Shown in pieces: positions 24,758-32,442 of a stretch of 41,118 nucleotides of DNA. The position numbers and the translations under genes are program-made. Numbering within the stretch: the first letter of the stretch is position 1; each line of letters opens with the position of its first letter. The notes below the pieces were generated by a model. The model had not been told where the DNA came from. It searched no databases and saw only the letters and a program-made list of their open reading frames with translations. The DNA is from Candidatus Abzuiibacterium crystallinum (lineage in GTDB: Bacteria > Omnitrophota > Omnitrophia > Omnitrophales > Abzuiibacteriaceae), in contig PCVY01000016.1 of the NCBI GenBank assembly GCA_002787155.1, positions 30,766 to 71,883 on the forward strand, read 5' to 3'.

Positions 24758-25504
24758 ATGCAGAAAATGTCAGACCAACCTCAGATGCAAAGAAGGCAGA
24801 TTGGCCGCCTTAATATTATAGATGTAAAGGGCGAACTCGTTGGCCCCTGGGCTTTAAGGGTTAAAGAAGAACTCAATGCACTGATCTCACATCATCCGAA
24901 TCGGGCAGTTGTAATTAATTTAAAATCATTACAAGGTATTGATAGTTTGGGTGTCAAAGCTTTAATTGAAAGTTTGCCCGGCAATCAGCCGGCCGGTTTG
25001 TTATCAGGTAATTTGTCGGTCATGGAAATGATCAAAACAGTGGCGTTGCCAAGCCAGGTCCGTATTTTAAAAGGAGAAGAAGATTTGGTGGATTGTTTTG
25101 GGCGCGAGTTGGTTGAAAGCGACACAACGGGTGAAGAGCTGAGAAAGCATTGGCGTATGAATACGGCGTTGCCATTAAAATTCAGCTGTGAGGGCTCAAA
25201 GGGCGAAAGCTATGAATTTCGGGCGATTGTGACTAATTTAAGTGAAGGCGGGCTGTTTGCTGAATACATTGATTTAACAGATGCCATAAAATCGCAATCA
25301 TTCGTGAATCCATATGAATTAAAAATGTTGGTCATCGAGGTTAAGTTACCCACGCAGCAAAATGTCATTGCGAAAGGTAAAGTGATACGCCGAAAACTGA
25401 ATGGTGAACAAGTGGGTATCGGCATTGAGTTTTATGAAATCAGTCCTGAAAATAAACGCATGATTCAGGATTTTTTGAAGTATAACGCTGCATCATTGAA
25501 ATAA
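24758..25504 (+). CDS. STAS-PilZ protein (anti-anti-sigma-like plus c-di-GMP-binding domain), copy 1
   Basis: A 248-aa cytoplasmic protein with two domains. Residues about 10-118 are a STAS domain of the SpoIIAA/RsbV type: IGRLNIIDVKGELVGPWALR at the start, then VVINLKSLQGIDSLGVKAL with S63 at the usual phosphorylated position. Residues about 128-245 are a PilZ domain with RxxxR at 129-133 and NxSxxG at N160, S162 and G165, the residues that bind cyclic di-GMP. No transmembrane segment. The start is ATG 24758 or 24767; no Shine-Dalgarno is present, and the upstream region suggests a very short leader. It is followed after 16 bp by a paralogue of the same architecture. Function is inferred: a phosphorylation and c-di-GMP responsive switch protein. 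Confidence 0.85.
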   Translation: MQKMSDQPQMQRRQIGRLNIIDVKGELVGPWALRVKEELNALISHHPNRAVVINLKSLQGIDSLGVKALIESLPGNQPAGLLSGNLSVMEMIKTVALPSQVRILKGEEDLVDCFGRELVESDTTGEELRKHWRMNTALPLKFSCEGSKGESYEFRAIVTNLSEGGLFAEYIDLTDAIKSQSFVNPYELKMLVIEVKLPTQQNVIAKGKVIRRKLNGEQVGIGIEFYEISPENKRMIQDFLKYNAASLK

Positions 25505-25520
25505 TAAGGGGGATACTAAC

Positions 25521-26240
25521 ATGAAAACATTAGTGCCGCGAATCGAACAAAGACAGATTGGCCGCGTGCATGTGTTTGACCTGTATGGGTCATTCACAGG
25601 CGATCGTTCAGTGCCTGTCATTGAGAAAATTGATCACACGATTCAAAAGAAACGCTTGAAACGGGTGATTTTGAATATGCAGGAAGTCCAAGATTTGGAT
25701 GAGCTGGGAGCGCGCAAAATTCTTGCCAGCTTGATCAGGCCGCAAAAAAGCTTGGTCTATTGTGCCGGTGAAAATCTGCAGCAGTACTTTCAAAGCAGCT
25801 ACTTACCGCACAATGTTAAACTTTGCCGAAACGACGAGGAAGTAGCCGATTGTTTGGGCTCATTTCTCTTCGAAAAAGACAAAGACATCGGACTAAGTAA
25901 GGAGCAGGAAAATTTTAAGAATGAATACGGGCTTGAGCGTCGCCGGAAAAAGAGGATTCGAGTTGCGATTCCCATCGAGATTGAATTCGAGATGAAGAGC
26001 GGAACCAAGGTTCATTCCAAGGCGATTGCCACGAATATCAGTCAAGGCGGATTATTTGCCGAATACCTTGATTTAGACAGTTCGCTTCAAGTGACGCAAT
26101 TAGGTGATCTTGAATCGAATAAAGTGACGGTGGTGGTACCTGCGAATGAGAATTTTCCCGAAGACGTTCGTATCCAAGGCTGTGTCAAACGGATTGAATT
26201 AACGAAACGCCAGGTGGGAATGGGAATTCAATTTGTATAA
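25521..26240 (+). CDS. STAS-PilZ protein, copy 2 (Glu at the usual phosphoserine position)
   Basis: A 239-aa paralogue of the preceding protein with the same two domains. The STAS half (about residues 8-115) has QIGRVHVFDLYGSFTG and RVILNMQEVQDLDELGARKI. Where copy 1 has D-S-L-G this one has D-E-L-G, with E61 in place of the serine, so it cannot be phosphorylated there and may mimic the phosphorylated state. The PilZ half has RxxxR at R141-R145 and NxSxxG at N172, S174 and G177. The gene has a strong Shine-Dalgarno, AAGGGGG, about 8 nt before the ATG, unlike copy 1. The two genes are very probably co-transcribed from upstream of 24758. Confidence 0.85.
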   Translation: MKTLVPRIEQRQIGRVHVFDLYGSFTGDRSVPVIEKIDHTIQKKRLKRVILNMQEVQDLDELGARKILASLIRPQKSLVYCAGENLQQYFQSSYLPHNVKLCRNDEEVADCLGSFLFEKDKDIGLSKEQENFKNEYGLERRRKKRIRVAIPIEIEFEMKSGTKVHSKAIATNISQGGLFAEYLDLDSSLQVTQLGDLESNKVTVVVPANENFPEDVRIQGCVKRIELTKRQVGMGIQFV

Positions 26241-26258
26241 GGCAGTTGTGAGAGCTGC

Positions 26259-26287
26259 TTGACAATCAAAATAGGCTATGCTATAAG
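26259..26287 (+). promoter_or_regulatory. Strong sigma-70-type promoter upstream of the DUF1844 gene
   Basis: TTGACA at 26259-26264 is a perfect -35 box and TATAAG at 26282-26287 a good -10 box, 17 bp apart. Transcription should start near 26294. This is one of the best-looking promoters in the window. Confidence 0.65.
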
Positions 26288-26293
26288 GCTCTC

Positions 26294-26370
26294 CTGAGAG
26301 ATCAGAGATCTCTAAAAATTGTGAGGTTCATAGTTATTAGGTGAATGATGACTATGAGCCTCTTTTTTTT
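26294..26370 (+). ncRNA. Short terminated leader transcript or small RNA candidate
   Basis: From the predicted start near 26294 to the end of a T tract at 26370 there are about 77 nt, with a 7-bp hairpin at the very 5' end (26297-26313, AGAGATC, loop AGA, GATCTCT) and an intrinsic terminator at 26323-26370. It could be a free small RNA or an attenuated leader for the DUF1844 gene. No known riboswitch consensus was recognised. Confidence 0.4.
26323..26370 (+). terminator. Intrinsic terminator in the leader of the DUF1844 gene
   Basis: GAGGTTCATAGT (26323-26334) pairs with ACTATGAGCCTC (26351-26362) over 12 bp, with a single T-G wobble and a 16-nt loop. Eight T follow (26363-26370). The Shine-Dalgarno AGGAGG of the next gene begins at 26371, immediately after the T tract. 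Confidence 0.75.
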
Positions 26371-26382
26371 AGGAGGATGCTT

Positions 26383-26790
26383 ATGTCAGCCGATGATGTG
26401 AGATTTACAGAAAAAAAGGTGGATGAATCCTGGAAAGAACGGGTCGCACAAGATTCATCCCCGCAAGCCGATAAGCCGAAAGCACCTGAGGCAAACCCTG
26501 CCAAACCGTCGCCCCAAACGTCTCAAAAGTTCATCCAGTTTATGACGTCAATTGCCATTCAGGTTCTCATCCAATTAGGTGACATTGAGAATCCCATGAC
26601 GCAAACCAAGGAGTTGAACATAGACGCTGCTCGCGATTTAATCGATATCCTCATCATGCTGAAGGAGAAGACCAGAGGAAACCTGACAGCCGAAGAAATC
26701 AAAGCTTTCAAAGCAATTTTAGCTGATTTGCAGTTGAAATTCGTCGAGGCAAGCAATCAGACCGCACCGAAAGAAACCGGTCAATCATGA
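26383..26790 (+). CDS. DUF1844 domain protein
   Basis: A 135-aa protein. The first 50 residues are charged and proline-rich, probably disordered. The rest (about 50-125) matches DUF1844: FIQFMTSIAIQVLIQLGDIE, NPMTQ, then LNIDAARDLIDILIMLKEKT with GNLTAEE. The start ATG 26383 has a perfect AGGAGG 6 nt upstream; an earlier GTG at 26341 lies inside the terminator and is rejected. The stop overlaps the next gene by ATGA. The biochemical role of DUF1844 is not known to me. Confidence 0.85.
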   Translation: MSADDVRFTEKKVDESWKERVAQDSSPQADKPKAPEANPAKPSPQTSQKFIQFMTSIAIQVLIQLGDIENPMTQTKELNIDAARDLIDILIMLKEKTRGNLTAEEIKAFKAILADLQLKFVEASNQTAPKETGQS

Positions 26791-27767
26791 GCGGAAAACA
26801 GCTTGGCCGTGAAGCGGTACGGGTACTTGTTAGTTTATTTTTTGTCGGCTTGGCTTTTGTTTTATTGAAGGACAAGTGGGGCGAATCATTCGCTATTTTA
26901 AAACAAACGAATTGGAATCTTTTTAGCAGTGTGTTTGGCATTTTCCTTTTTATAAACGTGATCGCCTCGTTTCGTTTGAAACACGTTTTGCTAATGCAGA
27001 AAATTAATGTCGCATTTTCCCGCGTTGTATTTTTTAATCTCATCGGTCTTTTCTTCAATTTGTTTTTACCGTCCCAATTGGGCGGCGACGCCGTGAAAGC
27101 TTACTATCTTTCTAAAGACTCGGGAACAAAGATGCGGACCATTTCTGCTATCTTAGTAGATCGTATTTTTGGGTTAGCAGCACTGATTACGGTGGCTGTG
27201 GTAACCATCCCTTTTTTTAAGCAAAGTTTTTCCGATCCGCGTTTGGTTAATTCGGTTTTGATGGTGGCCTTTGTATTTTTGATCGGTTTGATTATTTTCT
27301 TTTTGGAACCGGTGGCAGAGCGTTTGAAGTTTTTACGGCATTTAATTCCGACAAGCATTGCCAAACAAAAAATGGGCCAGTTTTACGAAACACTCACCGA
27401 TTGCAAAAAATACGTCTCAGCCATGATTTTGTGTTACGGGCTCTCCATCGGCATTCAACTCATGATGATTTTGATAGCATTTATTATCGGGAGAAGTATT
27501 GGACTTCACATTTCATATATGGTTTTCATGCTGATCTTACCGGTGACTGCAATCATTGCGATGATTCCGTCTCTCGGCGGGCTTGGCGTACGTGAGGCGT
27601 CTGTTATTTATTTTCTAAGCAAATATACAACTGTGCAGGGTGCAACCGCCTTTGCGTTGGCTTTTGATATTTTAATCTATGGGATTGGGCTTCTTTGTGG
27701 TATTCTGTACTTGTTTTTTGGAGGCAGATTACATCTCAAAGAAATAGCGACAATCCCCGGTCCATGA
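26787..27767 (+). CDS. Membrane protein of the lysylphosphatidylglycerol synthase TM / UPF0104 family
   Basis: A 326-aa integral membrane protein with about eight hydrophobic helices. It matches the UPF0104 (AglD/MprF N-terminal flippase-like) family: NVIASFRLKHVLLMQK, then LIGLFFNLFLPSQLGGDAVK, the conserved SAILVDRIFGLAALI segment, and PSLGGLGVREASVIYFL near the C-terminus. Related proteins are thought to move or modify lipid-linked molecules in the inner membrane; the substrate here is unknown. The soluble MprF aminoacyl-transferase domain is absent. Overlaps the DUF1844 gene by 4 bp, which supports the start and suggests co-expression from the promoter at 26259. Confidence 0.85.
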   Translation: MSGKQLGREAVRVLVSLFFVGLAFVLLKDKWGESFAILKQTNWNLFSSVFGIFLFINVIASFRLKHVLLMQKINVAFSRVVFFNLIGLFFNLFLPSQLGGDAVKAYYLSKDSGTKMRTISAILVDRIFGLAALITVAVVTIPFFKQSFSDPRLVNSVLMVAFVFLIGLIIFFLEPVAERLKFLRHLIPTSIAKQKMGQFYETLTDCKKYVSAMILCYGLSIGIQLMMILIAFIIGRSIGLHISYMVFMLILPVTAIIAMIPSLGGLGVREASVIYFLSKYTTVQGATAFALAFDILIYGIGLLCGILYLFFGGRLHLKEIATIPGP

Positions 27768-27834
27768 TGTTGATTTTGTGCAAAAAAATGTCTTTATTCA
27801 CCGTCCATTATGATTGAAATATGCGGAGAGACGC

Positions 27835-28290
27835 ATGAACACAAAAGAGATAAAAGAAATCATTAATTTGATGAACGAACATCAGCTCTGCGAAGTCGAA
27901 ATTGAGCGAAATGGACTGAAAATCAAGCTCAAGAAAACGATAGGCAGTGTTCAGGTTCAGCAAGAAGCCATGTCGCTGCCTGCGATTTCAACCTCAACCT
28001 CTGTGACGCCTAAAAGTGATACCGGGAAAGCAGAGGTGGCGGATGAGAACACTGTCATTATCCGTTCGCCGATGGTAGGGACTTTTTACGCGGCACCCTC
28101 ACCGGACCGTGAAGCATATGCCGCTGTTGGTAAGGATGTCAAAGAAGGTGAAGTGCTGTGCATTGTTGAAGCGATGAAGTTGATGAATGAAATAAAATCG
28201 GAAGTTAATGGCCGTGTCGTTGAAGTGCTTGCGAAAAACGGTCAACCCGTCGAATTCGACCAGCCTTTATTCAAGATTAGAAAATCATAA
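27835..28290 (+). CDS. accB: Biotin carboxyl carrier protein of acetyl-CoA carboxylase
   Basis: AccB carries biotin between the biotin carboxylase and carboxyltransferase parts of acetyl-CoA carboxylase, the first step of fatty-acid synthesis. The C-terminal biotinyl domain holds the target lysine K115 in VEAMKLMNE, preceded by RSPMVGTFYAAPSP with the usual thumb region. The N-terminal helix (MNTKEIKEIINLMNEHQL) and an Ala/Ser/Thr/Pro-rich linker (about 40-70) are typical. The start is ATG 27835 with GGAGAG upstream; an upstream in-frame ATG at 27814 has no ribosome binding site. accC follows 28 bp later. Length 151 aa is normal. Confidence 0.95.
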   Translation: MNTKEIKEIINLMNEHQLCEVEIERNGLKIKLKKTIGSVQVQQEAMSLPAISTSTSVTPKSDTGKAEVADENTVIIRSPMVGTFYAAPSPDREAYAAVGKDVKEGEVLCIVEAMKLMNEIKSEVNGRVVEVLAKNGQPVEFDQPLFKIRKS

Positions 28291-28318
28291 TCTGAAGTGA
28301 AAAACAAACAAGCAAACC

Positions 28319-29692
28319 ATGTTTCATAAAGTTCTGGTTGCCAATCGTGGCGAAATAGCGCTGCGGGTTATCCGTGCCTGCCGTGAATTGGGAATCAAAA
28401 GTGTAGCCGTTTACTCGAAAGCCGATAAAGATTCGCTCCACGTGAGAGTGGCAGATGACGCCATTTGCATCGGCGGCGCTGCTTCCAATGAGAGTTATCT
28501 TAACATTCCTGCCATCATTAGCGCAGCCGAAATTGCTGATGTCGAAGCCATTCATCCCGGGTATGGATTTTTGGCTGAAAATGCCCATTTTGCCGAAATT
28601 TGTGATTCTTGCCAAATCAAATTTATCGGGCCGAAGCCGGAAAGCATCCGTTTGGCAGGCGATAAAGCTGTTGCGCGCGGGACGGTTCAAAAAGCCGGTG
28701 TGCCGGTTACGCCTGGCAGTAAAGGGGTAGTGCCCAATCAAGAAGAAGCGCTCAAACTAGCAAAGAAATTTGGTTATCCCGTCATCATTAAAGCGAAGGC
28801 AGGCGGCGGCGGGAAGGGCATGAAAGTCGCGCATAACGACGGTAAATTGGTTAATTCATTCTTGACAGCGCAGGCAGAAGCAGAAAAAGCGTTTGGCAAT
28901 AAGGAAGTTTATATCGAAAAATATATTCGTGAGCCCAGGCACATTGAAATTCAGATTCTGGCAGATTCGCACGGAAATATCATTCATTTGGGCGAACGGG
29001 ATTGTTCGATTCAAAGGCGGCATCAAAAATTATTAGAGGAGTCACCGTCTCCTGGTTTATCCAATAAACTACGGAAAAAAATGGGTGAGGCAGCTATTCG
29101 GGTGGCGAAAGCCATTCGATACGAAAATGCAGGCACCGTTGAGTTTTTAGTTGATGAGAATGATAATTTTTATTTTATGGAGATGAATACGCGAATTCAG
29201 GTTGAGCATCCGGTAACGGAAATGGTGACAGGTATTGATCTGGTAAAAGAGCAGTTTAGAATTGCAGCCGGCCAAACCTTAAAAATAAAACAGGATCAAG
29301 TTGTGATCAGCGGCGCAGCCATCGAATGCCGTATCAATGCGGAGGATCCCGATAATCATTTCTTGCCAAATCCGGGGCTGATTAAAACTTTTATTCTTCC
29401 CGGAGGCCCTAACGTGCGTGTTGACACGCATGTTTATGGAGGCTCTGTCATTTCGCCTTACTATGACTCAATGATTGCCAAAGTCATTGTACATGGAAAA
29501 GATCGCAACGAAGCGATCGCCATCATGCAGCGGGCACTCAGGGAAATGACCATCGAACCCATTAAGACGACGATTGCGCTCCACGAAAAGATTTTAAATC
29601 GTCCCAGATTTCGACAAGGCAAGGTAACGACGCATTTTATTGAATCAATTATGGGAACTGGCGGGCCGGAGGGCGCCCAGGAGCCTGCGTGA
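28319..29692 (+). CDS. accC: Biotin carboxylase subunit of acetyl-CoA carboxylase
   Basis: AccC carboxylates the biotin on AccB using ATP and bicarbonate. The 457-aa protein has the full three-part ATP-grasp layout. The N-terminal domain has [17 protein letters not shown] and [10 protein letters not shown]. The glycine-rich lid is KAGGGGKGM, and the catalytic centre includes [20 protein letters not shown] and [20 protein letters not shown] [20 protein letters not shown]. The C-terminal domain ends with [14 protein letters not shown]. Directly downstream of accB, forming the usual accBC pair. The stop overlaps the GTG start of the next gene by 4 bp. Confidence 0.97.
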   Translation: MFHKVLVANRGEIALRVIRACRELGIKSVAVYSKADKDSLHVRVADDAICIGGAASNESYLNIPAIISAAEIADVEAIHPGYGFLAENAHFAEICDSCQIKFIGPKPESIRLAGDKAVARGTVQKAGVPVTPGSKGVVPNQEEALKLAKKFGYPVIIKAKAGGGGKGMKVAHNDGKLVNSFLTAQAEAEKAFGNKEVYIEKYIREPRHIEIQILADSHGNIIHLGERDCSIQRRHQKLLEESPSPGLSNKLRKKMGEAAIRVAKAIRYENAGTVEFLVDENDNFYFMEMNTRIQVEHPVTEMVTGIDLVKEQFRIAAGQTLKIKQDQVVISGAAIECRINAEDPDNHFLPNPGLIKTFILPGGPNVRVDTHVYGGSVISPYYDSMIAKVIVHGKDRNEAIAIMQRALREMTIEPIKTTIALHEKILNRPRFRQGKVTTHFIESIMGTGGPEGAQEPA

Positions 29693-30225
29693 AGTTCTTA
29701 AATTTTTTGATCGATATTGTTGGTGTTTTTACATTTTTAACCATTGGCAGTTTGATGTTGATAGTTGCTTTTCAGATTTTGCCGATGGAAGATGCTTTGA
29801 TTAAATTGCAAATGATTTATGAGGTAGGATTTGAACGGATACGGTTTGCACTGACCGGCATTTTTCTAATTCTTCTAGGACTATCGCTTGCTCGGGTGTT
29901 GATTAAAAAAAGTAAAGCAGAAGATGATTTTTTTGCCGTTGACGGTGACGTGGGGCGTATCACAGTCACGTTTTCAACCATTAATCAATTAAGCCAAAAG
30001 GTGCTAAAGAGTTTTGATTATATTCGCCATCCGGTGCTTACAAGCCGTTATTTAAACGGGTTGTTGAAAGTTGAAATTAAAGCCCCGATGGTAGTGGGGC
30101 AGGATTTAGAGAAGGTAAGAAAACAAATCGAGGCAGAAATCAGCCAAAGAATTAAGAAAGTATTGAAATGTGAACTTCCCATTGAGGTTCGCCTTAAATT
30201 CTCAGGTTTAGCAACGCCTGATTGA
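29689..30225 (+). CDS. AmaP/Asp23-like small membrane protein
   Basis: A 178-aa protein with two N-terminal membrane helices (about 5-30 and 53-72) and a cytoplasmic domain. The domain pattern [20 protein letters not shown], followed by a conserved strand [19 protein letters not shown] and ending in IEVRLKFSG, resembles AmaP, the membrane anchor of the alkaline shock protein Asp23 of Firmicutes. The GTG start overlaps accC by 4 bp (GTGA), and the protein opens directly with the first helix. No separate asp23 gene is nearby. A link to the accBC operon is seen by position only. Confidence 0.7.
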   Translation: MKFLNFLIDIVGVFTFLTIGSLMLIVAFQILPMEDALIKLQMIYEVGFERIRFALTGIFLILLGLSLARVLIKKSKAEDDFFAVDGDVGRITVTFSTINQLSQKVLKSFDYIRHPVLTSRYLNGLLKVEIKAPMVVGQDLEKVRKQIEAEISQRIKKVLKCELPIEVRLKFSGLATPD

Positions 30226-30241
30226 GGGCTGTGATTCGAGA

Positions 30242-30271
30242 TTGAAATGGATGGCACTTTTATCTTAAAAT
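30242..30271 (+). promoter_or_regulatory. Candidate promoter of the pfkA-gmhA gene run
   Basis: TTGAAA at 30242-30247 and TAAAAT at 30266-30271 are 18 bp apart; each matches five of six consensus positions. The predicted start near 30278 leaves a leader of about 59 nt before the GTG of pfkA. Confidence 0.45.
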
Positions 30272-30336
30272 ATGCAGGTTATGATGAATGAGGAAACATC
30301 GGTTGAGCAAGCCAATACGGCATCAAGGAGGCAGAT

Positions 30337-31362
30337 GTGGAAAAAATAGGTATTTTGACAGGCGGCGGTGATTGCCCAGGATTAAATCCGGTAATCCGGG
30401 CGGTGCAAAGATGCGCTGCGCGGGAAGGATGGCAAGTGTTGGGATTTCGATATGGCTGGAAGGGTGTGATCGAAAATGAATTTGTTATTCTCGATAGCCA
30501 GGCAGTTTCAGGTATTTTACCAAAAGGCGGTACTATTCTGGGGACATCACGAACCAATCCATATAGCAAAGACGGCGATGTTGACCGTGTTAAAAATACC
30601 TTCACAAAAAATCAACTTCACGCTTTGGTTGCCATTGGCGGAGAAGATACGCTGGGCGTTGCTAACAAACTTTCAAAAGAAGGCCTGCCTATCGTCGGTG
30701 TTCCAAAGACGATTGATAATGATTTGAATTGTACTGATTATACATTTGGTTTTGATACCGCGTTGAATGTTGCCATGGAATGTATCGATCGTTTGCATAC
30801 AACTGCAGAATCGCACAATCGGGTGATTGTGGTTGAAATCATGGGACGGCATGCCGGTTGGATTACGTTAGAAGCAGGTATCGCCGGCGGCGCTGATGTG
30901 ATATTAATTCCGGAAATTCCGATTGATATCAACGAAGTATGCGATTTGATTGCCGGCCGGCACAAGAGAGGAAAAACGTTTAGTATTGTAGCCGTCTCTG
31001 AAGGTGCGCAACTTGCTGGCCAGGATGTCACGCAAACACAAGAAAAAGACGCGTTTGGCCATGTTCGGTTGGGCGGCATTGGCAACACGCTTGCTAAAAT
31101 GATTGAAGAAAAAACCGGGTTTGAAACACGGGTGACGGTTTTGGGGCACATTCAACGCGGGGGCTCGCCGACCGCATTTGATCGCGTGCTAGGGACACGT
31201 TTTGGCGTTAAAGCCATTGAACTGGTTAAAAACAGAAAGTTTGGATGCATGGTCAGTTTGAACGGTCGTAAAATAGAGGCTGTTCAGCTGGAAGAGGCGT
31301 TGGGATCCCTCAAACTGGTCCCTCAAGACTATTACAATACTGCCAAGGTCTTTTTTGGATGA
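30337..31362 (+). CDS. pfkA: 6-phosphofructokinase, signature of the PPi-dependent type
   Basis: Phosphorylates fructose 6-phosphate to the 1,6-bisphosphate. The family motifs are GGGDCPGLN at residues 9-17, GTSRTNP, GGEDTLG around 101-107, PKTIDND at 123-129, EIMGRHAGW and the C-terminal HIQRGGSPTAFDR. Positions 104 and 124 decide the phosphoryl donor in this family; here they are D104 and K124, the combination of pyrophosphate-dependent enzymes such as the Amycolatopsis methanolica one, whereas E. coli has G104 and G124. The length of 341 aa fits. GTG start with AAGGAGG upstream. The stop overlaps gmhA by ATGA. Donor specificity is inference from these residues. Confidence 0.92.
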   Translation: MEKIGILTGGGDCPGLNPVIRAVQRCAAREGWQVLGFRYGWKGVIENEFVILDSQAVSGILPKGGTILGTSRTNPYSKDGDVDRVKNTFTKNQLHALVAIGGEDTLGVANKLSKEGLPIVGVPKTIDNDLNCTDYTFGFDTALNVAMECIDRLHTTAESHNRVIVVEIMGRHAGWITLEAGIAGGADVILIPEIPIDINEVCDLIAGRHKRGKTFSIVAVSEGAQLAGQDVTQTQEKDAFGHVRLGGIGNTLAKMIEEKTGFETRVTVLGHIQRGGSPTAFDRVLGTRFGVKAIELVKNRKFGCMVSLNGRKIEAVQLEEALGSLKLVPQDYYNTAKVFFG

Positions 31363-31949
31363 ATGACGCAAAACAAATTCCAGCTTCGCTCAATGCGATT
31401 GCGAAAGAACATATCAAAATAGCTGAGAAAGCATTTGCAGGCTCATCATGCGCAAAATTAGCTGAGATTGTAGCGGTTATTGTTGAGACCTTTAAAAAAA
31501 ACGGAAAAGTACTGTTGTGCGGAAATGGCGGAAGCGCTGCTGATTCGCAGCACATTGCGGCTGAGTTCATTGTTCGTTTCAAACGGGAACGTCGAAGTTT
31601 GCCGGCAATTGCTTTAACCACGGACACCTCGGTGTTGACGGCAACAGCAAACGATTACGATTACGAGTCTGTTTTTAGTCGTCAAGTGGAAGGCCTGGCC
31701 AAAAGAGGCGATTGTTTGATCGCGATTTCAACCAGCGGGAATTCACCGAATATCATCAAAGCGGTTAAAGCGGCTAAGTCGAAAGGCGTGACCACTGTGG
31801 GTTTAACGGGTGAGAAAGGTGGCAAATTAGCACAACAAGCAGACGTGGTTTATTGCGTTCCGTCGACCAAGACCCCTCACATCCAGGAAATGCACATCAC
31901 GGCCTTGCATGCTGTCTCAGAAGTCGTTGAAGACCAGCTTTTTTCCTAG
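31359..31949 (+). CDS. gmhA: Sedoheptulose 7-phosphate isomerase GmhA
   Basis: A SIS-domain isomerase that turns sedoheptulose 7-phosphate into D-glycero-D-manno-heptose 7-phosphate, the first step of ADP-heptose synthesis for the LPS inner core. Visible motifs are GNGGSAADSQHIAAEF with the catalytic glutamate, the following strand with TANDYDYESVFSRQ, the sugar-phosphate binding STSGNSPNI, and the catalytic histidine region HIQEMHITALHAV near the C-terminus. The length of 196 aa is normal. It overlaps pfkA by 4 bp and is followed by a heptose 1-phosphate adenylyltransferase gene, which supports the pathway. Confidence 0.93.
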   Translation: MNDAKQIPASLNAIAKEHIKIAEKAFAGSSCAKLAEIVAVIVETFKKNGKVLLCGNGGSAADSQHIAAEFIVRFKRERRSLPAIALTTDTSVLTATANDYDYESVFSRQVEGLAKRGDCLIAISTSGNSPNIIKAVKAAKSKGVTTVGLTGEKGGKLAQQADVVYCVPSTKTPHIQEMHITALHAVSEVVEDQLFS

Positions 31950-31959
31950 TTCCATTTCC

Positions 31960-32439
31960 ATGAATAAAAAAATTAAATCGAAGAACGCTGCACAGAGGGC
32001 TGTTAAGCGGTTACGCCGCCAAAAAAAGAAGGTTGTTTTTACCAACGGCTGCTTTGATGTTCTGCACGTTGGACATGTCCGGTACTTATCGAAAGCAAAA
32101 GAATTTGGCGATGTACTTATTGTGGGACTTAACTCGGATCGTTCTATCCGTCAGCTGAAGGGACCGGGGCGGCCCATTAATCGATTAAGTGCGCGCGCTG
32201 AAGTTTTGGCCGGGTTATCTTCTGTTGATTTGATCGTTGCATTTAACGACAAAACACCGCAGGCTCTGATTCGGTTTTTAAAACCAGATGTCTTAGTCAA
32301 AGGCGCTGATTATCGCATCAAAGAGATTGCAGGTGCCCGTGAAGTGACGGCTTCAGGCGGGCGTGTGAGGCGGGTGCCCCTGGTGAAGGGATTTTCAACT
32401 TCAACGCTTATTCGCCGCGCCAAACTATGGCGAAAGTAG
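31960..32439 (+). CDS. rfaE2: D-glycero-beta-D-manno-heptose 1-phosphate adenylyltransferase (HldE C-terminal type)
   Basis: A nucleotidyltransferase that makes ADP-heptose from heptose 1-phosphate and ATP. The core starts with VVFTNGCFDVLHVGHVRYL, including the HxGH motif, and continues with VGLNSDRSIRQLKGPGRPIN, then DVLVKGADY and GFSTSTLIRR, all as in the C-terminal half of E. coli HldE. The kinase half is absent, so the enzyme is of the split type. I start at ATG 31960; an earlier in-frame ATG at 31909 would overlap gmhA by 41 bp. No good Shine-Dalgarno is visible. Length 159 aa. Confidence 0.9.
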   Translation: MNKKIKSKNAAQRAVKRLRRQKKKVVFTNGCFDVLHVGHVRYLSKAKEFGDVLIVGLNSDRSIRQLKGPGRPINRLSARAEVLAGLSSVDLIVAFNDKTPQALIRFLKPDVLVKGADYRIKEIAGAREVTASGGRVRRVPLVKGFSTSTLIRRAKLWRK

Positions 32440-32442
32440 GCC

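Noticed and set aside
26341..26382. Upstream GTG start for the DUF1844 protein
   Set aside because: It would translate through the terminator hairpin; ATG 26383 has a perfect AGGAGG at ideal distance.
27768..27834. TATGAT near 27809 as the -10 box of an accB promoter
   Set aside because: No acceptable -35 hexamer at 16-18 bp; left out as too weak.
30281..30349. A 22-codon reading frame (starting ATGATGAATGAGG) that overlaps the start of pfkA and could be a leader peptide
   Set aside because: The only Shine-Dalgarno-like bases are 2 nt from the ATG, the peptide has no run of regulatory codons, and no attenuator hairpin follows.
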